DNA of 64,000 bases from JBBRHQ01 sp963738305 (lineage in GTDB: Bacteria > Actinomycetota > Thermoleophilia > Solirubrobacterales > 70-9). The stretch spans positions 248,001 to 312,000 of the forward strand of contig CAVTVU010000007.1 in assembly GCA_963738305.1 (NCBI GenBank), written 5' to 3'. Position numbers and translations under genes: made by a program. Every line of letters begins with the position of its first letter. The stretch's first letter is position 1. Below are positions 43,412-53,509 of this stretch, piece after piece. The notes under the pieces were generated by a model. It saw only the letters and a list, made by a program, of their open reading frames with translations. It had not been told where the DNA came from and made no database searches.

Positions 43412-44494
43412 ATGATGGTTGGGGTGACAGAGCAGGCAAAGGACCGGGTCCGCGACCTGCGCATCGAGCGCGTCGTAGAGCTGGTCTCCCCGCTGACGCT
43501 GCTCGAGGAGCTGCCGCTCGGGGAGCGGCGCGAGCAGGCAGTTGTCGAGGGCCGTTCGGCGGTCACCGCCGTGCTCGGCGGCGAGGACGACAGGCTGCTG
43601 GTCGTGGTCGGCCCTTGCAGCGTCCACGATCCCGAGGCCGCGCTCGAGTACGCGAGCAGGCTCAGCAGGGTCGCCGAGCAGCACGGCGAGGATCTCCTGG
43701 TGGCGATGCGCGTCTACTTCGAGAAGCCGCGCACGACGACCGGCTGGAAGGGTTTGATCAACGATCCGCACCTCGACGGCTCCGGCGACGTCAACGGGGG
43801 TCTGCGCGTTGCGCGGGAGCTGCTGCTCGAGGTGCTCGACCTCGACCTGCGGATCGGCTGCGAGTTCCTCGACCCGATCACCCCCCAGTACATCTCCGAC
43901 GCGGTCGCCTGGGGCGCGATCGGCGCCCGCACGACAGAGAGCCAGATCCACCGCCAGCTCGGGTCCGGGCTCTCGATGCCGGTCGGGTTCAAGAACCGCA
44001 CCGACGGCGACGTCCAGGTGGCCGTGGATGCGGTGCGGGCCGCCTCGGCGCCCCACGTGTTCGCGGGCATCGACGACGCCGGAGTGCCGGCGATCCTGCA
44101 CACCACGGGCAACCCGGATTGCCACATCATCCTCCGCGGCGGGGCCGCCGGGCCGAACTACGGCGCATCCGACATCGAGGAGGCGCTGCGGCGCCTGGGC
44201 GCCGCCGGGCTGCGACGGCAGGTCGTGGTCGATGCATCTCACGGGAACAGCAACAAGGACCCCGAGCTGCAGGTGAAGGCGGCCGCGGAGATCGGCGCCC
44301 AGGTGGGCGGCGGCAGCGACGCGATCGCCGGAGTGATGCTCGAGTCCTTCGTTCGCGCGGGGCGCCAGGACCTCTCCGCCGATGCGCCGCTCACCTACGG
44401 GCAGTCGATCACAGACGCATGCATGGGCTGGGAGACAACCGTCGAGGTCCTCGAGGGGCTTGCGGAAGCGGTCAGGGCGCGCCGCGCTCGATGA
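43412..44494 (+). CDS. aroF: 3-deoxy-D-arabino-heptulosonate 7-phosphate (DAHP) synthase, type I
   Basis: An intact enzyme of about 360 residues joining PEP and erythrose 4-phosphate, the first step of the shikimate pathway. Motifs are VVVGPCSVHDPEAALEYA, MRVYFEKPRTTTGWKGLIND, CEFLDPITPQYISDAVAWGA, GARTTESQIHRQLGSGLSMP and VGFKNRTDGD, with VVVDASHGNSNKDPELQ near the end. This is the AroFGH type with the N-terminal extension. ATG 43412 is preferred over the in-frame ATG at 43358 because GAGAGG is suitably placed. It overlaps tyrA by ATGA. Confidence 0.94.
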   Translation: MMVGVTEQAKDRVRDLRIERVVELVSPLTLLEELPLGERREQAVVEGRSAVTAVLGGEDDRLLVVVGPCSVHDPEAALEYASRLSRVAEQHGEDLLVAMRVYFEKPRTTTGWKGLINDPHLDGSGDVNGGLRVARELLLEVLDLDLRIGCEFLDPITPQYISDAVAWGAIGARTTESQIHRQLGSGLSMPVGFKNRTDGDVQVAVDAVRAASAPHVFAGIDDAGVPAILHTTGNPDCHIILRGGAAGPNYGASDIEEALRRLGAAGLRRQVVVDASHGNSNKDPELQVKAAAEIGAQVGGGSDAIAGVMLESFVRAGRQDLSADAPLTYGQSITDACMGWETTVEVLEGLAEAVRARRAR

Positions 44495-45576
44495 AGGTCG
44501 CCGTCCTCGGCGTCGGACTGGTCGGCGGATCGATCGGGCTCGCAGCCCGGCGTCGGCTGGGAGCGGAGGTGATCGGCTACGACGCTGACCCCGCCAATGC
44601 CTCCGCGGCGCTCGAGAGCGGGGCCATCGACCGTTCCGCCGCAGAGCCGGCCGAGGCCTGCGGCGGCGCCGAGGTTGTCTTCTGCGCGGCGCCGGTCGGG
44701 GGCCTGGTCGAGCTGGCGGATGCGGCGTTGGCCGCGGCGGGCCCGGAGACGGTCGTCACCGACGCCGGCTCGACCAAGCTCGAGATCGTTGCCGCGCTGG
44801 GGGATGACGAGCGCTTCGTCGGTGGCCATCCTCTGGCCGGCGCCGAGAGCGCCGGCGTCGCGAACGCGCGGGAGGAGCTGTTCGACGGCGCACGCTGGTA
44901 CCTGACCCCAACCCCGGTCTCCTCCGGGGTGCTCTACGACCGTCTCCAGCGGGCGATCGCCGGGCTCGGCGCCCGGCCGCACGCGATCGAGGCGGCGGCC
45001 CACGACCGCCTGATGGCGACGGCCAGCCACCTTCCCCACGTGGTCGCGAACGCGGTCGCCGACGAGGCGGCCGCCGAGCTGCGCCTGGACTCCGAGAGGC
45101 TCTCGGACGTGGGGCCGAGCCTGCGGGACGCGACCCGCGTCGCCGGCGCCAACCCGGAGATTTGGGGAGACATCTTCGCCAGCAACCGCGAGTCGCTGGC
45201 CGAAGCGGTCGACTCGGTGATCGCCCGGCTGCAGCGAGCCTCGGAGCTGATCCGCGAGGGGGATGGCAAGCGGCTCTCGGAGTGGCAGCGAGGGGCCGCC
45301 GGAGCCCGCCGGGCCCTCTTGGAGTCCCAGAGCTCCGGCGGTCCGGTCATGGAATTGCGCCTGGTGGTACCCAACCGCCCCGGCATCGTGGCGGGCCTGG
45401 CGCTGGCTCTGGGCGACGCGGGGATCAACATCGAGGACATGGCGCTGCATCCCGCGCAGGACAACTCAACCGGGGCGATCGCGCTCTGGGTTGCCGGGGC
45501 CGCCGAGGCCGAGCGTGCCGCCGCCCTCGTGCGGGAGATGGGCCACGCTGTCTCGGTGGTCGAGGCCGGCGATTAG
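44491..45576 (+). CDS. tyrA: Prephenate dehydrogenase TyrA with C-terminal ACT domain
   Basis: An intact 361-residue NAD-dependent enzyme for tyrosine synthesis. The N-terminal Rossmann motif is VAVLGVGLVGGSIGLAARRR. Catalytic-domain motifs are VTDAGSTKLEIV, FVGGHPLAGAESAGVANARE and ATASHLPHVVANAVADEA. The last 75 residues form an ACT domain (LRLVVPNRPGIVAGLALALG), suggesting feedback control by an aromatic amino acid. The ATG overlaps the DAHP synthase stop. Confidence 0.93.
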   Translation: MKVAVLGVGLVGGSIGLAARRRLGAEVIGYDADPANASAALESGAIDRSAAEPAEACGGAEVVFCAAPVGGLVELADAALAAAGPETVVTDAGSTKLEIVAALGDDERFVGGHPLAGAESAGVANAREELFDGARWYLTPTPVSSGVLYDRLQRAIAGLGARPHAIEAAAHDRLMATASHLPHVVANAVADEAAAELRLDSERLSDVGPSLRDATRVAGANPEIWGDIFASNRESLAEAVDSVIARLQRASELIREGDGKRLSEWQRGAAGARRALLESQSSGGPVMELRLVVPNRPGIVAGLALALGDAGINIEDMALHPAQDNSTGAIALWVAGAAEAERAAALVREMGHAVSVVEAGD

Positions 45577-46879
45577 CGGCGCCCGCTTCAACCCCTCCGG
45601 CTCGCTCGCGGGCACCCTGCAGCCGCCGCCGGACAAGTCGATCTCGCACCGGGCTGCGCTGATCGCTGCGATCGGGGAGGGAGAGACGACGATCGAGGGC
45701 TTCCTCGACGCCGCGGACACCCGATCGACGCTCCGCGCCGTCCGCGCTCTGGGCGCCCGCCTCGGCGCGAGTATCGACTCGCCGAGCCCGCTGCCGCGAG
45801 TCTTCGAGATCGAGGGGGTGGGGCTGCGGGGGGCGTCAACCGGCCTCGACATCGACGTGGGCAACGCCGGCACCCTGCTGCGCCTGCTGCCCGGCTGGTT
45901 GGCGGGTCAGGAGACAGGGCGCTGGACCATCGACGGAGACGAGTCGATCAGGGGCCGGCCGGTGGACAGGGTGGTCGAGCCGCTCAGGCTGATGGGGGCG
46001 ACAATCGAGTGCCACGACCAGCGGTTGCCGCCGATACGCCTCGAGGGGTCCCCGCTGAGCGGGATCTCCTATCCCCTTCCGGTGGCAAGCGCCCAGGTCA
46101 AGTCCTGCCTGCTCCTCGCCGGCCTCCTCGCCGCGGGGGAAACGCGAGTGATCGAGCCGGAGCCGACGCGCGACCACACCGAGCGCATGCTGGCCGCCGC
46201 CGGAGCCGAGGTCGGGCGCGACGGCGACGAGGTGACGATCCGTCCCGCCGACCGGCTCGAGCCGGGCGAGATCGTCGTCCCCGGCGACCTCTCCTCTGCC
46301 GCCTTCTTGATCGTTGCCGCGACGATCATCCCGGGCAGCGACGTGCGGCTCGAGGGTGTCGGCCTCAACCCCACCCGGAGCGGGCTGCTGTCCGTCCTGG
46401 AGCGGATGGGGGCCTCGATCGAGGTGGCCCCCGGGCGCGGCCGGGGGGGAGAGCCGGTGGGCACGATCACCGCCTCGTCGGCCGGCCTCCTCGGCACGCG
46501 CGTCGAAGGCGAGGAGATCCCGCTGGCGATCGACGAGCTGCCGCTGATCGCCCTCGCAGCCTGCTTCGCGGAGGGGGAGACGGTGATCGCCGGCGCGGGC
46601 GAGCTACGCCGCAAGGAGTCAGACCGAATCGTGACGGTTACCGAGGCGCTGGCCGGGCTCGGCGCTGCGATCGAGGCAACCGCCGACGGGATGGTCATCG
46701 CGGGCGGCGACGGGATCGCCGGGGGCACGGTCCACTCGCGCGGCGATCACCGGATCGCGATGCTCGGCGCGATCGCCGGCCTGGCCTCGGAGCGCGGGGT
46801 GGAGGTCGAGGGGATGGAGGCGGCAGCGGTGAGCTACCCGGGCTTCGCCGCCGACCTGGCGGCCCTGCGGGATTCCTAG
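45572..46879 (+). CDS. aroA: EPSP synthase AroA, apparently with a non-standard start
   Basis: This enzyme makes 5-enolpyruvylshikimate 3-phosphate. Motifs are LQPPPDKSISHRAALIAA (PEP and S3P binding), LDIDVGNAGTLLRLLPGWL, DESIRGRPVDRVVEPLRLMG, VASAQVKSCLLLAGLLA and RRKESDRI. The frame is intact from upstream, but no ATG or GTG lies where the protein should begin. ATT at 45572 overlaps the tyrA TAG and would give ISGARFNPSG; the nearest other start in frame is a GTG about 60 bp inside tyrA. Either ATT is used or a base was misread. AroA is the glyphosate target, but the class cannot be told with confidence. Confidence 0.92.
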   Translation: MSGARFNPSGSLAGTLQPPPDKSISHRAALIAAIGEGETTIEGFLDAADTRSTLRAVRALGARLGASIDSPSPLPRVFEIEGVGLRGASTGLDIDVGNAGTLLRLLPGWLAGQETGRWTIDGDESIRGRPVDRVVEPLRLMGATIECHDQRLPPIRLEGSPLSGISYPLPVASAQVKSCLLLAGLLAAGETRVIEPEPTRDHTERMLAAAGAEVGRDGDEVTIRPADRLEPGEIVVPGDLSSAAFLIVAATIIPGSDVRLEGVGLNPTRSGLLSVLERMGASIEVAPGRGRGGEPVGTITASSAGLLGTRVEGEEIPLAIDELPLIALAACFAEGETVIAGAGELRRKESDRIVTVTEALAGLGAAIEATADGMVIAGGDGIAGGTVHSRGDHRIAMLGAIAGLASERGVEVEGMEAAAVSYPGFAADLAALRDS

Positions 46880-47199
46880 GCGCTCGGGTGCCCGACGCCG
46901 GGCCAAGGCGAGAGCACCAGCAGCAGCCTCGAATCAGACCGCGCCCGCACCTCGTGGCGCTCGTTGGGGTCGAAGGCGGCGAGCAGCCCCGGTCCGCCCG
47001 TGACGGTCTCACCCGAGGAGTCGTCGAGCTCGACCTCGCCCGCCACAACGACGAGCAAGGCACGCTCGTGGACCTGGTGCTCGCCCATCTCCTCGCCGGC
47101 AGGCAGCTCGATCACGATTGCCCGCCCCTCGTCATCGGAGGTGATCACTTCCGGTTGATGGGGCTTGACGTCGAGGCTCCCGAGGTCCCAGGTCTGCAT
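46876..47199 (-). CDS. Small cupin-domain protein
   Basis: An intact 107-residue single-domain cupin. It has the two cupin motifs in reduced form: GEEMGEHQVHERALLVVVAG with two metal-binding His, and LLAAFDPNERHEVRARSDS with the second-motif His. It is probably a cytosolic metal-binding protein; the substrate is unknown. ATG 47199 has GGAGGG just upstream. It converges on aroA, overlapping by 4 bp, and diverges from cmk across a repeat array. Confidence 0.82.
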   Translation of the reverse strand: MQTWDLGSLDVKPHQPEVITSDDEGRAIVIELPAGEEMGEHQVHERALLVVVAGEVELDDSSGETVTGGPGLLAAFDPNERHEVRARSDSRLLLVLSPWPGVGHPSA

Positions 47200-47240
47200 C
47201 TGAATCCCTCCGCGGTCGGTTGGGCGAAACATATATGTAT

Positions 47241-47442
47241 GCCCGCGCGGTGTTAGCGCGGGCAGGCGCATGTAAGGCGGCGAAGCCGCCGCAAGTAATT
47301 CCCGTATGCCCGCGCGGCTCGCACGACGCGGGCAGGCGCATGTAAGGCGGCGAAGCCGCCGCAAGTAATTCCCGTATGCCCGCGCGGCTCGCACGACGCG
47401 GGCAGGCGCATGTAAGGCGGCGAAGCCGCCGCAAGTAGTTCC
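47241..47442 (-). repeat. Three units of the double-hairpin repeat family
   Basis: Unit 1 has GCCCGCGC-GGTGTTA-GCGCGGGC. Units 2 and 3 have the longer form CCCGCG-(12 nt)-CGCGGG. Each continues with CAGGCGCATGTAA, GGCGGC-GAA-GCCGCC and GCAAGTAATTCCCGTAT, with a 70-bp period. The array lies between the divergent cupin and cmk genes and runs up to the cmk start region, so any promoter for cmk must lie in or next to it. Confidence 0.92.
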
Positions 47443-47473
47443 GATGACGAAAGCATCTCTACGCTCCGCGGCC

Positions 47474-48109
47474 ATGGTGATCGCAATCGACGGCCCAGCC
47501 GGCGCCGGGAAGTCTTCGGTCGCGAGGGGGGTTGCCGCTGCGCTCGGCATCACCTACCTCGATTCGGGCGCGATGTACCGCTGTGTGGCGCTCGAGGCAC
47601 TGTGCCGGGGAGCAGATCTCGACGATCCGGAGGTGCTGGCGCCGATCGCCGCCGGCCTTCAGATCGACTTCGGCCCCGGCGGTGCGCGGGTCTCTGGCCG
47701 CGATCCAGGCCCGATCCGCGAGCCCCGGGTCTCGGCGGCAGCCTCTCGGGTGTCCGTCCACCCGCAGGTGCGCGAGGCCATGGTCGCCCGCCAGCGCGAG
47801 CTGATCTCCGCCGGCGACTACGTCGCGGAGGGCAGGGACATCGGCACCGTGGTCTGTCCAGACGCCCCGTTGAAGGTATTCCTCACCGCGTCCGAGGACG
47901 TGCGCGCGCGCCGCCGGGCCGAGCAGAGCGGCGAGGAGGAAGCTGAAGTGCTCGCCTCTCAACGCCGCCGGGACCGGCGCGACCGCGAGCGCGAGCACGG
48001 AAGGCTCAGGCCCGCGGCGGACGCGATCGAGCTGGACACCTCGAGGCTCGGGTTGAGCGAGGTGGTCGAGCGCGTCGTCGGGATGGCGCGCGAGCGAGGG
48101 CTCCCGTGA
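47474..48109 (+). CDS. cmk: Cytidylate kinase
   Basis: An intact kinase phosphorylating CMP and dCMP. It shows VIAIDGPAGAGKSSVARGVA (P-loop), LGITYLDSGAMYRCVALEAL, VAEGRDIGTVVCPDAPLKVF and RRRAEQSGEEE. The end reads ADAIELDTSRLGLSEVVERV. ATG 47474 gives the usual short N-terminus; an in-frame ATG at 47444 at the edge of the repeat array would add ten residues. It overlaps the der GTG, the common cmk-der pair. Confidence 0.94.
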   Translation: MVIAIDGPAGAGKSSVARGVAAALGITYLDSGAMYRCVALEALCRGADLDDPEVLAPIAAGLQIDFGPGGARVSGRDPGPIREPRVSAAASRVSVHPQVREAMVARQRELISAGDYVAEGRDIGTVVCPDAPLKVFLTASEDVRARRRAEQSGEEEAEVLASQRRRDRRDREREHGRLRPAADAIELDTSRLGLSEVVERVVGMARERGLP

Positions 48110-49446
48110 CGACGGCTGGCCCGCGCCCTTCGGTCGCCGTGGTCGGTTTCCCCAACGTCGGCAAGAGCGCCCTCGTCAATCGCCTCGCCGGCGGGCGCGA
48201 GGCGGTCACGCACGCCGAGCCGGGCGTTACCCGTGATCGCAAGCGGCTGCGCTGCGAGTGGAACGGCGTGTCCTTCGACCTCGTCGACACAGGAGGCATC
48301 GACCTCGCAGACGCGGCCGAGCTGGCTCGCGACGTCCAGCGCCATGCGAGCGAGGCGGTGAGCGAGGCCGACCTGGTGCTGATGGTGGTCGACGCCCGGG
48401 CCGGGCTCCGAAGCGGGGATGCCGAGCTGGCCGCGACCCTGCGCCGGGCCGAGGTGCCGGTGCTGGTCGCCGCCAACAAGGTCGACCGCCCGGCCGATTC
48501 CCACCTCACGGCCGAGTTCCACGGGCTTGGCCTGGGCGATCCGTTCCCGGTGTCGGCGACCCACGGGCTCGGCACCGGCGACCTGCTCGATCGGATCGTT
48601 GCCGGCCTCGGGGACGGAGCCGGCGCCGAGGAGCCCGACGAGGCCCCCCGCCTGGCGATCATCGGCCGGCCGAACGTCGGCAAGTCCTCGTTGCTGAACG
48701 CGCTGCTGGGGACCGAGCGCGTGATCGTATCCGAGTCCGCCGGGACCACTCGGGACGCGATCGACACCGAGGTCGTCTACGAGGGCCGGCCCGCGATCCT
48801 GGTGGACACGGCGGGGCTGCGGCGGCGCTCCAAGGTGGCCGGGACGGTCGACTACTACGCCCAACTGCGCTCCGAGCGGGCCGTCGAGCGCGCCGACGTC
48901 GCGCTTGTCGTCTGCGACGCCTCCGAGGGGGTTACCGCGGAGGACCTGAGGGTCGCCGAGCTGGCGATGCGCTCGGGCAGCGCCACCCTGATGCTGCTCA
49001 ACAAGTGGGACATCACCCAGACCGACATCGACGACGCCCGGGCGCGGGTCAATCGCAAGCTGCGGCTGCGACCCGAGGTGGTCACGTGCTCCGCACGCAG
49101 CGGGCGCGGGGTCGCGGGCATCATCGGCCGGGCGCTCGAGCTGGCCGACCGGGCGGCGAGCCGGGTCCCTACCCCCGAGTTGAACCGCCTGGTCGCCGAC
49201 GTCGCCGCCAGGACCCCGCCGCCGGCGAAGCGGGGGCGGCGCCTGCGTCTCTATTACGCGGCGCAGATCGGCGAGCGCCCGCCGCGGATCGCGATCCAGG
49301 TGAACGATCGCCGACTGATCTCTCGCGACTGGGCCTATCACCTGGAAAACCGGCTGCGCGAGTCACGCGGGCTGCAGGGCGTTCCCCTGGTGATCGACTT
49401 CATTCCGCACAGCGGCCGGCGCGGCGCGCACGCACGCTCTCGCTAG
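48106..49446 (+). CDS. der: Der (EngA), double-domain GTPase of 50S ribosome assembly
   Basis: An intact 446-residue protein with two GTPase domains and a KH-like C-terminus. G1 motifs are GFPNVGKSA and GRPNVGKSS. G3 motifs are DTGGI and DTAGL, and G4 motifs are NKVD and NKWD. The C-terminal domain holds TPELNRLVADVAARTPPPAK and LRLYYAAQIGERPPRIAIQV. The start is GTG overlapping the cmk stop. Der acts late in large-subunit assembly. Confidence 0.96.
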   Translation: MTTAGPRPSVAVVGFPNVGKSALVNRLAGGREAVTHAEPGVTRDRKRLRCEWNGVSFDLVDTGGIDLADAAELARDVQRHASEAVSEADLVLMVVDARAGLRSGDAELAATLRRAEVPVLVAANKVDRPADSHLTAEFHGLGLGDPFPVSATHGLGTGDLLDRIVAGLGDGAGAEEPDEAPRLAIIGRPNVGKSSLLNALLGTERVIVSESAGTTRDAIDTEVVYEGRPAILVDTAGLRRRSKVAGTVDYYAQLRSERAVERADVALVVCDASEGVTAEDLRVAELAMRSGSATLMLLNKWDITQTDIDDARARVNRKLRLRPEVVTCSARSGRGVAGIIGRALELADRAASRVPTPELNRLVADVAARTPPPAKRGRRLRLYYAAQIGERPPRIAIQVNDRRLISRDWAYHLENRLRESRGLQGVPLVIDFIPHSGRRGAHARSR

Positions 49447-49449
49447 AGT
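49444..49449 (+). promoter_or_regulatory. -10 box TAGAGT of the metK promoter
   Basis: TAGAGT overlaps the end of der. Unlike the leaderless units, about 33 nt separate the likely transcription start from the metK ATG, and GAGGAGAAG (49470-49478) forms a good ribosome-binding site. The leader is too short to hold a SAM riboswitch. Confidence 0.5.
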
Positions 49450-49488
49450 CTCTGGGGCTTCAAACCAGCGAGGAGAAGAGCACTGAAG

Positions 49489-50749
<1,261 letters not shown>

Positions 50750-50753
<4 letters not shown>

Positions 50754-51260
50754 CCGACGCCTGGGCGGCTGCGCCTCGCCGAGCCCGTGGGAGCCGGCGG
50801 CGCCCGCCCCGGTCGCCTCGTCGACCCGGTGCACGACCTCCTGTGGGTCGGCGACCCCGGCGAAGACGAAGTTGTAGTCGTCGCTTCCGGCGGTGTCGAA
50901 GTCGACGTCGCCGATCTGCATGAGGCGCTGGTAGACCGATTGCTGATAGTTGACGTTCTGAACCCGCTCCAATCGCGTCTCCTGGATCTCGCGGGAGATG
51001 ATGCCCCGCTTGATGTTGAGCCTGCGGTCGGTGATCGTGTAGGTGGTGGCGACGCGCTTGACGAAGCCGACCAGAACGGTGATCGCGATCACCGCCAGCA
51101 CGACCCCGAAGACGGTGGCGCCGCTGTCCGAGACAAGCTTCGCGATCACGCCCGCGATCACCGCGACCAGGAGGCCCTTCAGGTAGAAGCCGAGGATCGC
51201 GCGCCAGGACGGATGGCCCTCGAAGATCACCTTCTCGCCGGGGTGCAGGTTGAGCGACAT
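50750..51260 (-). CDS. PH-domain (bPH2/YdbT-like) membrane protein
   Basis: About 170 residues: an N-terminal NLHPGEKVIFEGHPSWRAIL, two membrane helices (YLKGLLVAVIAGVIAKLV and GVVLAVIAITVLVGFVKRV), then a bacterial PH domain (TTYTITDRRLNIKRGIISRE, QETRLERVQNVNYQQSVYQR, IGDVDFDTAGSDDYNFVFAG). The frame remains open into antisense metK; a small indel near 50790 would end it at the TAG at 50750-50752. Function is unknown; such proteins are membrane-associated. It diverges from priA. Confidence 0.78.
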
Positions 51261-51289
51261 CGCGGGCAGCATATGTCCTCACCGAGCCC

Positions 51290-51295
51290 TAGGTT
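51290..51295 (+). promoter_or_regulatory. -10 box TAGGTT of a probable leaderless priA promoter
   Basis: TAGGTT ends 6 nt before the priA GTG, in the 41-bp divergent gap with the PH-domain gene. CCTAGG at its centre is palindromic, so the same bases could form a minus-strand -10 box (TAGGGC) for the divergent gene. Confidence 0.55.
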
Positions 51296-51301
51296 GGACG
51301 G

Positions 51302-53485
51302 GTGACGATCGCCCGGGTCGAGCCGCTGACAACCGCCCGCGCCTTGCGCGGGCCCTTCGACTACCGGCTGCCGGAGGCGATGGCCGGGGTCGGCGTCGGC
51401 ACCGTTCTGAGGGTTCCGTTCGGGCGGCGGCGGATACTCGGCGTCGTGGTCGAGGTGGCCGAGCACACGGAGATCGATCCTCCCGGCTGGCCGAGCCCCT
51501 GGAGGCGCTCGAGGCGGGCGCCCCGGCCGAGCTGGTCGGGCTCGGGCTGTGGACGGCGCAGCAATACTGCTCGACCCCGGCCCGGGGGCTGGGGCTGGTG
51601 CTGCCGCCGGGCACGGGGGCCGGCGGCAGGGCGATGAAGGCGAAGACGGAGTTGCGAGCCCGGATCACGCCAGCCGGGAAGAGATGCGCTCGCCGGGGCG
51701 GAGCGCCTCGGCCCCCGGCAGGCGGCGGTGCTGGAGGCGCTGCGCGAGGGCGAGCGCAGCTCGCCCGAGCTTGCCGCCTCGGCCGGGGCTGACCGCGCGG
51801 CCCTGCGGCGCCTCGAGAGCCCGGGGACTGATCGAGACGGCGACGACCGTGTTGCGGCGCCGCCCGCAGGGCGCCGCGTTGGGGCGGACAGCGCCCCCAC
51901 CATCGCTGAGCGTCGAGCAGCGCCGGGCCGTGGAGGCGATCACCGCGGCACTGGACGACGAGGCCGGCGCACCGAGGGAATTTCTGCTCCACGGCGTCAC
52001 CGGCTCGGGTAAGACAGAGGTCTACCTGGCCGCGGTCGAGGGGGGCTCTCGCGCTGCCGTGGCGCAGTCGTTCTCGTCCCGGAGATCGGCCTCACCCCGC
52101 AGGCCGTCGCGCGCTTCGGCGCCCGCCTGGACGAGCGCGTGGCCGTGCTGCACTCGGCGATGTCGCCGGGCGAGCGCTACGACGAGTGGCGGCGGCTGCG
52201 AAGCGGTGAAGCCAGCGTATGCGTCGGCCCGCGCTCGGCGGTCTTCGCCCCGGTGCGTGACCTCGGGCTCGTCGTGATCGACGAGGAGCATGACCCCTCC
52301 TACAAGCAGGAGGGCGACCCTCGCTACGACGCCCGGGCGGTCGCGAGGAAGCGGGCCGCCGACCGCGGCGCGGTGCTCCTCGCGGGCAGCGCCACCCCAG
52401 GCCCGAGAGCTGGCTCTCCCTACCGCGCCTCGACCTGCCCCGGCGTGTCGACGGGCTGGCGCTGCCGGCCGTGGGCGTGGTGGACATGCGTGGGGCTGAC
52501 CCCGCTCCGGGCCGCTTCGGCCGAGACGCTGGACGCCCTGGAGGAGGTTCGAGAGGCCGGGGAAAAGGCGATCGTCCTGATCAATCGCCGCGGCTTCGCT
52601 CCCTGGCTGACCTGTCGCTCCTGCGGGCGCCACTGGGACTGCCCCAACTGCGACGTCTCGCTGATTACCCACCGGCGCGGCGGCAGGCTGGTCTGCCATC
52701 ACTGCGCCCACGCCGAGCCCTGCCGGGCACCTGCCCGGATTGCGGCTCGGTCAGCCTCTCGCGCGGGGGCCGGGACCGAGCGGATCGAGGAGCTGCTGGC
52801 GCGCCGGCTGGCGCCGATGACGGTGCTGCGGCTCGACTCCGACAGCGCCGCCGGCCGCGGCGCGCACGCGCGCATCCTCGGCGCCTTCGAGGCCGCGCCC
52901 TCGGCGGTGCTGGTGGGAACGCAGATGGTCGCCAAAGGCCACGACTTCCCGGAGGTCACCCTCAGCGTAATTCTCGATGCCGACGCGACCCTGCGCTTCC
53001 CCGATTTCCGAGCAGAGGAGCGGACCTTCGCGATGGTTGCCCAGCTTGCCGGCCGCAGCGGCCGCGGCACGGCCGGGGGAGAGGTGATCGTGCAGACCCT
53101 GGCCCCTGAGGCGCCGAGCATCGCCCACGCCCGCGACCACGACACCGCCGGTTTCATCGCGGGGGAGCTGGAGCGCCGGCGGGCTCTCGCCTACCCGCCC
53201 TACTCCCACCTGATCCGGATCGGGCTGGCCTCCGAAGCAGAGCCTCCGCTCAGCACCGCCGCCGAGCGCCTGCGCGATGCGGTTGCCGGGGCAGTCCCAC
53301 CGGATACCGAGGTGCTGGGCCCGGCGCCGATGTTCCGGGTTCGGGGACGGCATCGCCGCCGGCTTCTGCTCAAGACGGCCGACCGGGGGGCGACCGTCGA
53401 GGCTGTGCGCGAGGCGGTGGAGAGAATGGCGGGCGAGCGGGCACTGCGCCGGGTGGCAATCGGCGTCGACGTCGATCCGCAGTGA
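51302..53485 (+). CDS. priA: Primosomal protein N' PriA, replication-restart helicase (many frame breaks)
   Basis: This superfamily 2 helicase reloads the replisome at stalled forks. Pieces in order are FDYRLPEAMAGVGVGTVLRV (DNA-binding domain), LTVEQ-like LSVEQRRAVEAITAAL, Walker A HGVTGSGKTEVYLAAV and VPEIGLTPQAVARF-type motif Ia. The DEAH-like box is VVIDEEHDPSYKQEGDPRYD. The zinc-binding region has CRSCGRHWDCPNCDVSL and CHHC, followed by RGGAGTERIEE, VGTQMVAKGHDFPEVTLSVI and FAMVAQLAGRSGRG. At least seven indels fall between about 51480 and 52760; the last third is intact. Being essential or nearly so, it is unlikely to be a pseudogene. Confidence 0.92.
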
Positions 53486-53493
53486 GGTGCATC

Positions 53494-53499
53494 TAGTCT
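53494..53499 (+). promoter_or_regulatory. -10 box TAGTCT of a probable leaderless def promoter
   Basis: TAGTCT ends 10 nt before the def ATG in a 24-bp gap after priA. GGCGAG directly before the ATG is too close to be a good ribosome-binding site. It would drive def, fmt, rsmB, the zinc-ribbon gene and rpe. Confidence 0.5.
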
Positions 53500-53509
53500 T
53501 CGTGGCGAG

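Noticed and set aside
49447..49488. SAM riboswitch before metK
   Set aside because: The leader is about 40 nt, too short, and contains just a ribosome-binding site.
52200..52760. priA as a decayed pseudogene
   Set aside because: All helicase and zinc motifs are retained, and similar breaks occur in essential genes all over the window, so sequencing error is the better explanation.
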